A stretch of DNA of 7,698 nt from an uncultured Lewinella sp. (GTDB lineage Bacteria; Bacteroidota; Bacteroidia; Chitinophagales; Saprospiraceae). The translations under genes and the position numbers were made by a program. The notes under the pieces are model-generated. The model ran no database searches. It was not told the origin of the DNA and saw nothing but the letters and a program-made list of their open reading frames with translations. Numbering within the stretch: the stretch's first letter is position 1; each line of letters begins with the position of its first letter. Location: NCBI GenBank assembly GCA_938021455.1, contig CALIGP010000326.1, positions 1 to 7,698 of the forward strand, read 5' to 3'. Of this stretch, positions 1-5,604 are shown one piece after another.

Positions 1-2
1 GG

Positions 3-812
3 GAATACTTCGAGCCGATGGCCTTCGATTATGAAGATGGAGAACTTACGCTTGTATCCCTTGATTTTCTGGGCGCGGGGCCGCAGGGGCAAGGGGCGTT
101 GGAGCAGCAAGGAATTGCCGGCTGGTACTCTGCGCTGGAAACAGCGGACGTAAACGGTGATGGTAAGACAGACATCATTTTGGGTAATCATGGCCTTAAC
201 TCGCGCTTCCGCGCGAGTGCCGAGGCACCGGTCATCCTGCACGTCAACGACTTTGACCAGAATGGCTCGGCGGAGCAAATTCTCTCCACCTACGAAGAAG
301 GTAAGGCATACCCAATGCCACTGTTGCACGATCTCGTTAAGCAGCTCCCCGGTCTTCGGAAGCGCTACCTGAAGTACAGCTCCTTCGGTGACCAGACGAT
401 GGAGGACATCTTCGACGCGGAGGTGCTTAATCGCTCCGTTCGACTGGAGGCCAATGAATTCCGAAGTATGGTATTGCTGAATCAAGGAGACGGAACTTTC
501 CACATCAGCTACCTACCTGCCGCCGCTCAGGAAGCACCGATCTATGCCCTCCTGGCCAAGGATGTTGACGGAGATGGAGATCAGGATTTGCTGGTGGGCG
601 GAAACTTCTACTACGTTAAGCCCGAAATTGGTCGCTATGACGCGGGCCGCGGCCTGTTGCTGGAGAATGACGGTGCAGGTAACTTCCGCGCCCTGTCGTC
701 CGCTGAAAGCGGTATCAACATAGAAGGAGAGATTCGGAATATCGTCAGTCTCGGACGTGGCCGCTACCTCTTCGGCAGAAACAATGAAGCGCCGATATTA
801 CTGATCCCGTAG
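3..812 (+). CDS. CRTAC1-like VCBS/FG-GAP repeat protein, C-terminal part (5' end outside window)
   Basis: The frame is open from the first full codon at position 3, before the first ATG at 18, so the gene starts outside the window. This is the C-terminal ~270 residues of what is usually a protein of about 1,000 residues or more. Counting from the ATG at 18, two calcium-loop motifs of the FG-GAP/VCBS propeller type are visible: DVNGDGKTD (44-52) followed by IILGNHGLNS, and DVDGDGDQD (182-190) followed by LLVGGNFY. A third, degenerate loop is DFDQNGSAE (78-86). The family features GNxGLNS, the YP..L.HDL..QLPGLRKRYLKYSSF stretch (98-123) and the closing RNNEAPILLI are typical of Bacteroidota CRTAC1-like proteins. 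These are secreted or surface proteins, often encoded near SusC/SusD genes. The exact role and ligand are unknown. It converges with nusB. Confidence 0.85.
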   Translation, partial: EYFEPMAFDYEDGELTLVSLDFLGAGPQGQGALEQQGIAGWYSALETADVNGDGKTDIILGNHGLNSRFRASAEAPVILHVNDFDQNGSAEQILSTYEEGKAYPMPLLHDLVKQLPGLRKRYLKYSSFGDQTMEDIFDAEVLNRSVRLEANEFRSMVLLNQGDGTFHISYLPAAAQEAPIYALLAKDVDGDGDQDLLVGGNFYYVKPEIGRYDAGRGLLLENDGAGNFRALSSAESGINIEGEIRNIVSLGRGRYLFGRNNEAPILLIP

Positions 813-837
813 AGGACGAATAACCGCTAGCCCGGTA

Positions 838-925
838 GATCCCGTAGGGATCGAACATCCTTAGCCCCGGATGAAGGAGAGGGCGTAGCCATCGCCGTAA
901 TCCGGGGAGTCCGAGCGCGTAGCGC
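838..925. repeat. Cluster of GTA-loop hairpins in the convergent gap
   Basis: Three short perfect hairpins share the same 3-nt loop, GTA (TAC on the other strand). They are GATCCC-GTA-GGGATC (838-852), GGC-GTA-GCC (882-890) and GCGC-GTA-GCGC (915-925). The middle one sits inside an 8-bp inverted repeat, CCCCGGAT (865-872) with ATCCGGGG (900-907). A fourth hairpin with the same loop lies at 976-992 and is listed with the candidate terminator. No reading frame here looks like a protein. It resembles the REP-like palindromic filler seen in many bacterial genomes, but copy number cannot be judged from one window. Confidence 0.6.
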
Positions 926-962
926 GAGTAGATGTTACGTAAAAACCTTGCTCTTGTTAGCC

Positions 963-992
963 TCCCCTTTGGGGACTGGCGCGTAGCGCCAG
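963..992 (-). terminator. Tandem hairpins downstream of nusB, possible terminator
   Basis: Two adjacent perfect hairpins lie 30-60 bp beyond the nusB stop. TCCCC-TTT-GGGGA spans 963-975, and CTGGCGC-GTA-GCGCCAG (7-bp stem, 3-nt loop) spans 976-992. The GGGG at 996-999 could compete for the CCCC at 964-967. They lie between converging genes, so they could stop transcription from either side. No U-run follows on either strand, so intrinsic termination is not proven. They may simply be repeat elements. Confidence 0.4.
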
Positions 993-1021
993 ATAGGGGC
1001 GTTTGCACCTGCGTCAGCGCC

Positions 1022-1930
1022 CTACACCAACCCGTCCTTCTGCAATTCCTTCCGCAGATTATCGAGTACACCATTGATGAATTCCCGGCTCTTGTCCGTA
1101 GAATAACTCTTGGAAATATCAACGTACTCATTGATGGTCACCTCCGGCGCGATGGCGGGGAATTGGGTGAATTCCCCAACGGCCATCTTGATCAGAATCA
1201 TGTCAATGATAGCAACCCGCTCTGCTTCCCAGTTCTGGAGTAACGGCTTGATGCGCTCCAGCAGGGCTTCGTCGCTTTCCACGACGAACTTGAGCAGTGG
1301 CTGGCCGAAATCGAGGATGGCTTCACCGTGGTTTTGGTAAGACTGGTAGAAGTCCTGGTCGGCTGGAAGGGCCTTGATGGTCTTTTTTATGGCACCAATC
1401 ACGAGACTTTTATCGCCCGACCAAAGTGGGAAGTGATCTTCCACCATGCCCAGGAAGAGTTCTTGGGATTGTAACCACTTGTAGAGTTTGAGCAATAGCG
1501 CGGTGGTCGCTTCTGGAGTTGTGTCCCCTTTAGCCAGGTATTCTTGTGAGGCTTCCGTCGTCAGAAAGTCGCGGTAGAGCCCTTGAATTTGGTCTGCGTC
1601 GATAGTGCGCTTAACGCCCGCCTGCTCGTAAGCACGGGAGAGTTCGTGGTTGTCCGAAAGGGAGGCAACCGTTGGGTTGTCCGCCAGAATAGACTGGAAG
1701 GCCTTGTCCTCAGCCGTTGGTCTTAGCTTCGCCCGACGGGTCGCCAGGTCGTGCTTCGCGTATTCACAGACCCGCTGAATAATGAGCAGGTTCTGGAGGT
1801 ATAGTTTGTAGCTGTTGTCCACCATTTGAATAAACAGCGACTCATAAGCCCGGGGACTTTTGAACTGCTGCCGCTGGGCGGCGTAGAGCACCTGCATGAT
1901 CTTGATACGAACGTTACGACGACTCAGCAT
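1022..1930 (-). CDS. nusB: Transcription antitermination protein NusB (long Bacteroidota form)
   Basis: NusB pairs with NusE (ribosomal protein S10), binds boxA RNA and supports antitermination of rRNA operons in the cytoplasm. The protein is 302 residues. The N-terminus MLSRRNVRIKIMQVLYA is the basic first helix typical of NusB. The C-terminal core follows at about 230-295 and contains NWEAERVAIIDMILIKMA (233-250), INEYVDISKSYS (266-277) and REFINGVLDNL (282-292), which are the diagnostic NusB motifs. Between these lies about 200 residues of mainly helical sequence absent from the ~139-residue E. coli protein; long forms like this are usual in Bacteroidota. The frame stays open 38 codons upstream, to 2044, but that extension is arginine- and proline-rich and not NusB-like. 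The ATG at 1930 in front of LSRRN is therefore chosen. There is no Shine-Dalgarno sequence, and the bases before the start are AT-rich. Confidence 0.93.
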   Translation of the reverse strand: MLSRRNVRIKIMQVLYAAQRQQFKSPRAYESLFIQMVDNSYKLYLQNLLIIQRVCEYAKHDLATRRAKLRPTAEDKAFQSILADNPTVASLSDNHELSRAYEQAGVKRTIDADQIQGLYRDFLTTEASQEYLAKGDTTPEATTALLLKLYKWLQSQELFLGMVEDHFPLWSGDKSLVIGAIKKTIKALPADQDFYQSYQNHGEAILDFGQPLLKFVVESDEALLERIKPLLQNWEAERVAIIDMILIKMAVGEFTQFPAIAPEVTINEYVDISKSYSTDKSREFINGVLDNLRKELQKDGLV

Positions 1931-2051
1931 AATGGGACAAATTTTCAATGGGCGCGGAGGGGTTCGTTTGCCCGAGCGCAAAGCAACGAAAAATTTAGGC
2001 AGGGTGCAAGTTTCAGGTTGTGTATCACGAGATGCACGATCCACTAAGAAA

Positions 2052-2147
2052 ACCTCTCCCCCGGCCCCTCTCCGGAGGAGAGGGGAGACGTCTCCGGCGG
2101 CAAATTTCTGTAGGAAATTGCAATTTGTTATGCATACGGGGAGAGGT
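2052..2147. repeat. 96-bp palindromic element with 10-bp terminal inverted repeats (MITE/REP-like)
   Basis: ACCTCTCCCC (2052-2061) is the exact reverse complement of GGGGAGAGGT (2138-2147). Three further perfect dyads lie inside. CCCCTCTCC-GGA-GGAGAGGGG spans 2065-2085 (9-bp stem). GGAGACGTCTCC spans 2084-2095 (12-bp palindrome). AAATTGCAATTT spans 2115-2126 (12-bp palindrome). No target-site duplication is obvious at the ends. GC-rich blocks of this CTCTCCCC/GGGGAGAG type recur in many bacterial genomes (from memory, not searched). It is non-coding, although an open frame crosses it. A mobile or structural repeat is inferred from the symmetry alone. Confidence 0.6.
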
Positions 2148-2196
2148 GTGCTGACTATTTCGCCAATTATTTGCAGATAGTACAGCTAAAACAGAC

Positions 2197-2242
2197 GGTA
2201 AAATAGTAGAGACAGGGCATGCTCTGTCTCTACTATTTTACC
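2197..2242. repeat. 46-bp near-perfect palindrome downstream of the doxX-like gene
   Basis: The left arm at 2197-2215 (starting GGTAAAATAG) and the right arm at 2224-2242 (ending CTATTTTACC) are perfectly complementary over 19 bp. The 8-nt centre, GGCATGCT, is itself symmetric except for a G/T pair. The core GTAGAGAC...GTCTCTAC around GCATGC resembles a dispersed palindrome family I recall from Bacteroidota and cyanobacteria. It lies 57 bp past the doxX-like stop, so its transcript would fold into a very stable hairpin that could end or protect that mRNA. There is no classic U-tract. Confidence 0.75.
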
Positions 2243-2298
2243 ATTTCGTTGTTCCCGTTTCTAAGATGTTGGTCTATAGCATCTCAGGTTTTGGGCAA

Positions 2299-3666
2299 TC
2301 ACTTTCCGGCCGCTAGCAGCTCCTTTGCCTTGATTTCCTCAAAAGCCGGGAGCTTACTATGGTGCCATTTATTAATAATCACACCGTCTTTCATCAGCAC
2401 AACACCCGGATTAGACCGAATGATGGTCTTCAGCATAATGTCGTCCCCCTGCCAGAAAGGGTAGTCGGCTCCGATGGTTGTCCGGAAGTCATTGATGGCT
2501 GCCGGGTCGTTGAGTTTTGTCATGCCCACCACTTTGTGGCCAGCTGCCAGCGCAGCTTTTGCTACGGGTTGAATGTCGTTGGTCCAATCCTCGAGGTAAC
2601 TGTCTTTCCACTTTCCGGGCTCGCCTTTCAGCTTGAAGGCCACGATGAGGAAGGTGTATCCTTTGTCTTCCAGCATGGCGGGAATGGGATCATCGCCGGT
2701 TGCATCCGTCATTTCGAAATCACTGATCTTAGTAGGCTCAATGGTCAATTCTGATTTAAGCTGGACGTATTCCCACTGGTCTTCGGGATAGTTTTGGTAC
2801 TCTTTGAGAAAGTCCGCCATGGACAGTTCTTCCGCTTCTCCGGTAGCTTTGCTGATCATCTTGTAGCCCGTTACCTGAACGGCCGCAGCGGCATCCATCT
2901 CGGCTTGTTTCACGGCGGCTACGTCGGCGTTCACCTTGAAGGGACGGAAGTCCTGCCCTGGAATATCCCAAACGTAATTGCTCATGCCATACACGAGGGT
3001 GATGACGGAGATGGCCGCTACCGCAATTGTACGGATCTTCGGGCTAAAGAGCTCGTGTTGCTTCTTAGTGAAAAGGAGGAAGAGGATGGCGGGCACCAGT
3101 AATGCAACGTCCTTCAGGAAGGAGGTCTTGGGCTCCAGTTTGAGGAAATCTCCGAAACAGCCACAGTCCGTTACTTTCATGTTAGACTCGGCGTACGCTC
3201 CCCAGCTGCCGAATTCAAAGAAGTTAACTCCGGAAGGTACATAGCCAGTAAGGAAGGTAAATCCGGTAAGCACCGTAAAAAAGGCCACGATAAGGAAGAA
3301 TAGCCAGGAGGTAAGTTTAGGCCAGGCTCCCAGGATGAGCATAAGGCCCAAGGCAATTTCCAACACGATCATGAAAACGGAAAAGCCGACACTTAGCTCG
3401 CTCAGTACGGGGAAAATCGGTGCCAGGAAGCTCATCGCCGTATCCGCAAAGGTCGATTCGAACTCCGCGAAATACTGCTCCATCTTATAGGCAGTGCCAA
3501 GTGGGTCAACGGCCTTCACGTAGCCGGAGAACAGAAATAGCGCGCCCGTGAAGTTTTGCAGGAAGCTCATCCAGAGGCTCTCCTTTTCTTTGAGGACGTA
3601 GTAAGTGATGCCCGTCAGGCCCAGGGCGGCGATGAAGATGTAGGTCAGTAGCGTGGTCAGCGTCAT
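2299..3666 (-). CDS. DoxX/MauE-like membrane protein with C-terminal thioredoxin-fold domain (BT_3928-type)
   Basis: 455 residues in two parts. The N-terminal ~230 residues hold about six hydrophobic helices (roughly 5-25, 33-51, 90-114, 119-143, 185-200 and 211-228) in the DoxX/MauE arrangement. The sequence DCGCFGDF (167-174) after the fourth helix matches the CGCFG motif known from MauE-like and DoxX-like thiol membrane proteins. The C-terminal ~220 residues face one side of the membrane. They resemble a thioredoxin-like fold, with TFLIVAF (338-344), HKVVGMT (377-383) and SNPGVVLMKDGVIINKW (418-434, the TlpA/ResA-like end strands). The CXXC active site is missing: C168 and C170 are the only cysteines in the whole protein. 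The function is not established. A role in envelope redox or electron transfer is inferred. The start is the first ATG of a fully hydrophobic N-terminus. Confidence 0.8.
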   Translation of the reverse strand: MTLTTLLTYIFIAALGLTGITYYVLKEKESLWMSFLQNFTGALFLFSGYVKAVDPLGTAYKMEQYFAEFESTFADTAMSFLAPIFPVLSELSVGFSVFMIVLEIALGLMLILGAWPKLTSWLFFLIVAFFTVLTGFTFLTGYVPSGVNFFEFGSWGAYAESNMKVTDCGCFGDFLKLEPKTSFLKDVALLVPAILFLLFTKKQHELFSPKIRTIAVAAISVITLVYGMSNYVWDIPGQDFRPFKVNADVAAVKQAEMDAAAAVQVTGYKMISKATGEAEELSMADFLKEYQNYPEDQWEYVQLKSELTIEPTKISDFEMTDATGDDPIPAMLEDKGYTFLIVAFKLKGEPGKWKDSYLEDWTNDIQPVAKAALAAGHKVVGMTKLNDPAAINDFRTTIGADYPFWQGDDIMLKTIIRSNPGVVLMKDGVIINKWHHSKLPAFEEIKAKELLAAGK

Positions 3667-3679
3667 TTGGCGGTAGCTT

Positions 3680-3708
3680 TGTGTGGAAGTACGAAGGTAC
3701 TACACACA
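3680..3708 (-). promoter_or_regulatory. 5' leader hairpin just upstream of the doxX-like start
   Basis: On the minus strand the leader reads TGTGTG, T, AGTAC, loop CTTC, GTACT, TC, CACACA: an 11-bp interrupted stem that ends 13 nt before the ATG. It overlaps a weak -7-like word, TACCTTCG (one mismatch to TAnnTTTG), with no TTTG at the right distance upstream. It could be an operator or an mRNA structure affecting ribosome access. The dyad is plain in the sequence; its function is a guess. Confidence 0.45.
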
Positions 3709-3725
3709 GAAGGGGATTGGGTTCA

Positions 3726-3777
3726 GGTGGGGGTGTCAACGGCTTGTTAAGCCTTGAGGGCTTAACGTGGCCCCACC
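3726..3777 (-). terminator. Nested stem-loop after the DUF6438 gene, overlapping its stop codon
   Basis: The inner stem GTTAAGCC (3746-3753) pairs with GGCTTAAC (3759-3766) across a 5-nt loop. The TAA stop of the DUF6438 gene (3762-3764) lies within it. An outer stem, GGTGGGG (3726-3732) with CCCCACC (3771-3777), encloses it. A competing hairpin, GGCTT-GTT-AAGCC (3741-3753), uses the same bases. There is no U-tract. It separates the ompA/DUF6438 transcript from the doxX-like gene and may terminate, attenuate or stabilise it. Confidence 0.5.
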
Positions 3778-4520
3778 GCCCCATTCCGCTGCGCGCCCAG
3801 CACCTTCACATCCTTCCGCAAATACTCCAACAGCTCATCCGCACCCATCAGATTAGGATCGGCCGTGATGAGGTAGTAGTTGCCGTTAGGGCTCATGCGC
3901 TGCTTGAATTGAACGTTCTGTTTACCGTAGGCGATCAACCAGGTTTCTACGTTGGTGCCGGGTTCCAGTTCAACGATGATCTCTTCGCGTTCTTTGTTGG
4001 CCTTCGGACGAAGGTTCATTCCGGGAATAGTATCAGAAACAGGCCGGTAATTGGGCATCTCCGCTAAACGGCGGAGCTTGAGTGCCAAATTTTCCAATTC
4101 CGGGGTAGAGCTTTCCTTAAAAGAGGTGGTGTAGCCTTCACCTTCCTCATTATAGAAGGTGATTTCCTTAGAGGGGGCGTCCGGAATCTGACTGCGGAAG
4201 GCGCGAGGGTAGTTCTGAAAATCCGCCCGTTCAAAGCTATCGATAACGGATACGACCCGCCTGCGATCAATACTTTTCTGCCAGACCCCGGGCCGTTCCG
4301 TGAATCGCTCTCCCTTAAAAACGAGCAAGCCGTTATCATAGACATCGAGGCGATAGACTTCACAGCGGCCATAGCAGGCTCCCTGGTAGTAGCTGATGCG
4401 AAGGTCGTATTTGTCCGCATTCTGCGCCTGTGGGCCGAGGATTACGGCGGGGTCACAGGAACTAGCCAGAAAGAGGGTAGAGAGTAGGGCACAAAGCCCT
4501 AGTTTATACAATAGCGTCAT
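3762..4520 (-). CDS. DUF6438-family lipoprotein
   Basis: 252 residues. The N-terminus MTLLYKLGLCALLSTLFLASSC is a signal peptide ending in a lipobox-like ASSC, with Cys22 as the probable lipidation site, so the mature protein should sit on an envelope membrane. Residues ~38-155 match the DUF6438 pattern: YYQGACYGRCEVYRLDVYDNG (44-64), a following strand LLVFKGERF (65-73), and a Y..R.Q.PDAPSKEITFY segment. C49 and C53 (CYGRC) are conserved family features and may form a disulfide or bind a metal. Residues ~175-245 form a second, unrecognised region with INH/fervidolysin-like strand patterns (IIVELEPGTNVETWL, then NYYLITAD); I make no family call there. The start is only 12 bp from the upstream OmpA-family stop, so the two are co-transcribed. 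The molecular function is unknown. Confidence 0.75.
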   Translation of the reverse strand: MTLLYKLGLCALLSTLFLASSCDPAVILGPQAQNADKYDLRISYYQGACYGRCEVYRLDVYDNGLLVFKGERFTERPGVWQKSIDRRRVVSVIDSFERADFQNYPRAFRSQIPDAPSKEITFYNEEGEGYTTSFKESSTPELENLALKLRRLAEMPNYRPVSDTIPGMNLRPKANKEREEIIVELEPGTNVETWLIAYGKQNVQFKQRMSPNGNYYLITADPNLMGADELLEYLRKDVKVLGAQRNGAVGPR

Positions 4521-4532
4521 TAGGGTAGGGGA

Positions 4533-5522
4533 TTACTCAGGAACGGTGAGGAGAATGTCCATGCGGCGGTTGGCGGCTTGTCCTTGTGGTGTAGAACTAT
4601 CCGCAACGGGGGAATAAAAGCCTTTTCCGCCAGCGGTAATCTTTGCGGGATCGAGGCCGTAGTTAACCAGCTGTTGAGCGACATTGATGGCCTTGTCCGT
4701 ACTGTCTTCGTAAGCCCGCAGTGCATTGGGGTTGGCCCCATCGGCGTGGCCGATGACGATGTATTCTAGTGAAGGGTAGTGCCGCAGCGTAGTCGCCATC
4801 CGGCGCAGCAGCTGCTGCCCTCCCTGACTGACGGTGAAGCCGTCCGAACTGAGATTGCCTTCTGCCAGGCTTACCTGCAGCCGGTTATTGCCAGCTGGCG
4901 AAACGACGTAGCTCTTACCCGGCAGACCAGCGTTGGCTAATAGCTGATTCAGGTCATTCTGAATGGTATTAAGTAATAGCGCAGCATTCTGGCTGCCGCT
5001 GAGGGGCGGACGTTGACCGGGGTCCCGGCTAACGGTGCCGTAGGAAACCGGCTGGCCGCCTCCGGCCGGGGCGTAGTCGCCTTCCACACGCTCAATGGCC
5101 TCCTGGCGGGCCTGAAGGTCGAGCTCTAGCTGACGAAGCTCCTGCTCCCGGGCTGAAACCTGTGCGTTGCGTTCCGCCAGGCTCTGCTGAAGGCCCGTAA
5201 CCTCTGAACCGTTACTGGAGAGCATACTCTGGCTTTGCCCCAGCAGCTCATTGTAACGGACTTCCAGGTCCTGGTAACTTTTATTCAGGGATACATTCGT
5301 GGCCGTAAGCGATTCTACCTGACGAATTCGTTGGGTAAGCTCACTCCCCGTTAGGTCTACTTCATCGTAAGAACTGATGGCGCGTTGGTCAGCAAGACTG
5401 TCCGCCAGAGCTGATTGATTGCGGTAGTAATTCCGCTCCGTTACGATAGAATCGTACTGATTTCGTGGGATACACGAAAAAAACAGAGAGCTAAGTAAAA
5501 GGGTAGCAATAAGATTTTTCAT
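4533..5522 (-). CDS. OmpA-family peptidoglycan-associated lipoprotein
   Basis: 329 residues. The signal peptide MKNLIATLLLSSLFFSC has a lipobox-like FFSC, making Cys17 the likely lipidated residue. Residues ~20-150 are rich in Q, E, L and S with heptad-like spacing and are probably coiled coil (for example LQQSLAERNAQVSAREQEL, 111-129). A glycine/proline linker follows at ~150-175. The OmpA C-terminal domain covers ~215-329, with LEYIVIGHADG (252-262), GLDPAKITAGGKG (289-301) and AANRRMDILL (316-325). Asp261 matches the diaminopimelate-binding aspartate of E. coli OmpA (Asp271). The partner arginine (Arg286) is replaced by Lys277. The protein most likely tethers the outer membrane to peptidoglycan. 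It heads the transcript that continues into the DUF6438 gene, and is divergent from the cohesin-domain gene. Confidence 0.88.
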   Translation of the reverse strand: MKNLIATLLLSSLFFSCIPRNQYDSIVTERNYYRNQSALADSLADQRAISSYDEVDLTGSELTQRIRQVESLTATNVSLNKSYQDLEVRYNELLGQSQSMLSSNGSEVTGLQQSLAERNAQVSAREQELRQLELDLQARQEAIERVEGDYAPAGGGQPVSYGTVSRDPGQRPPLSGSQNAALLLNTIQNDLNQLLANAGLPGKSYVVSPAGNNRLQVSLAEGNLSSDGFTVSQGGQQLLRRMATTLRHYPSLEYIVIGHADGANPNALRAYEDSTDKAINVAQQLVNYGLDPAKITAGGKGFYSPVADSSTPQGQAANRRMDILLTVPE

Positions 5523-5555
5523 CAGGTATTAGTTGGTTTGCATGCTATTGATGCC

Positions 5556-5563
5556 TAAAAGTA
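5556..5563 (-). promoter_or_regulatory. Weak -7-like element for the ompA/DUF6438 transcript
   Basis: On the minus strand TACTTTTA matches the Bacteroidota -7 form TAnnTTTG except for the last base, 33 bp upstream of the ompA-family start. No TTTG lies at the usual 19-20 nt further upstream. The 82-bp gap between the two divergent starts must hold promoters for both genes. This is the best candidate I can see and it is weak. Confidence 0.25.
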
Positions 5564-5604
5564 GGATAATTCACCGATGTTTGCCCTTCCTTAAACGTTA
5601 CACC

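Larger units (their letters stand above)
1931..2298. other. 368-bp gene-free stretch between nusB and the doxX-like gene
   Basis: No credible gene was found here on either strand. From left to right it holds four things. First is the nusB 5' leader, with a weak imperfect hairpin made by TTCGTT (1963-1968) and AACGAA (1985-1990). Second is a 96-bp element with terminal inverted repeats (2052-2147). Third is a 46-bp palindrome (2197-2242). Last is a short tail before the doxX-like stop, with a weak AGATG/CATCT pairing (2264-2268 with 2280-2284). The nusB promoter should lie here. I found no full TTTG...TAnnTTTG match, only -7-like words on the minus strand such as TAAATTTT (1990-1997). Confidence 0.6.

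Noticed and set aside
745..1131. 128-residue minus-strand open frame across the convergent gap
   Set aside because: It runs through the palindromic repeats and the nusB 3' end in another frame, and its composition (Arg, Gly, Ser) follows the repeats.
1931..2044. Upstream extension of nusB by 38 codons
   Set aside because: Arg/Pro-rich and unlike any NusB N-terminus; the family start MLSRRN is met exactly at 1930.
1896..2180. 94-residue plus-strand open frame over the nusB leader and the 96-bp element
   Set aside because: Its translation (SPPAPLRRRGE-type) is the typical product of reading through GC-rich palindromic repeats; no protein features.
3681..4067. 128-residue plus-strand frame opposite the DUF6438 and doxX-like genes
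   Set aside because: Antisense shadow of a well-supported lipoprotein gene; no domain or start signal.
5576..5583. GATGTTTG as a -7 element for the cohesin-domain gene
   Set aside because: Lacks the leading TA, and the nearest upstream TTTG (5537-5540) is 35 nt away instead of about 19-20.
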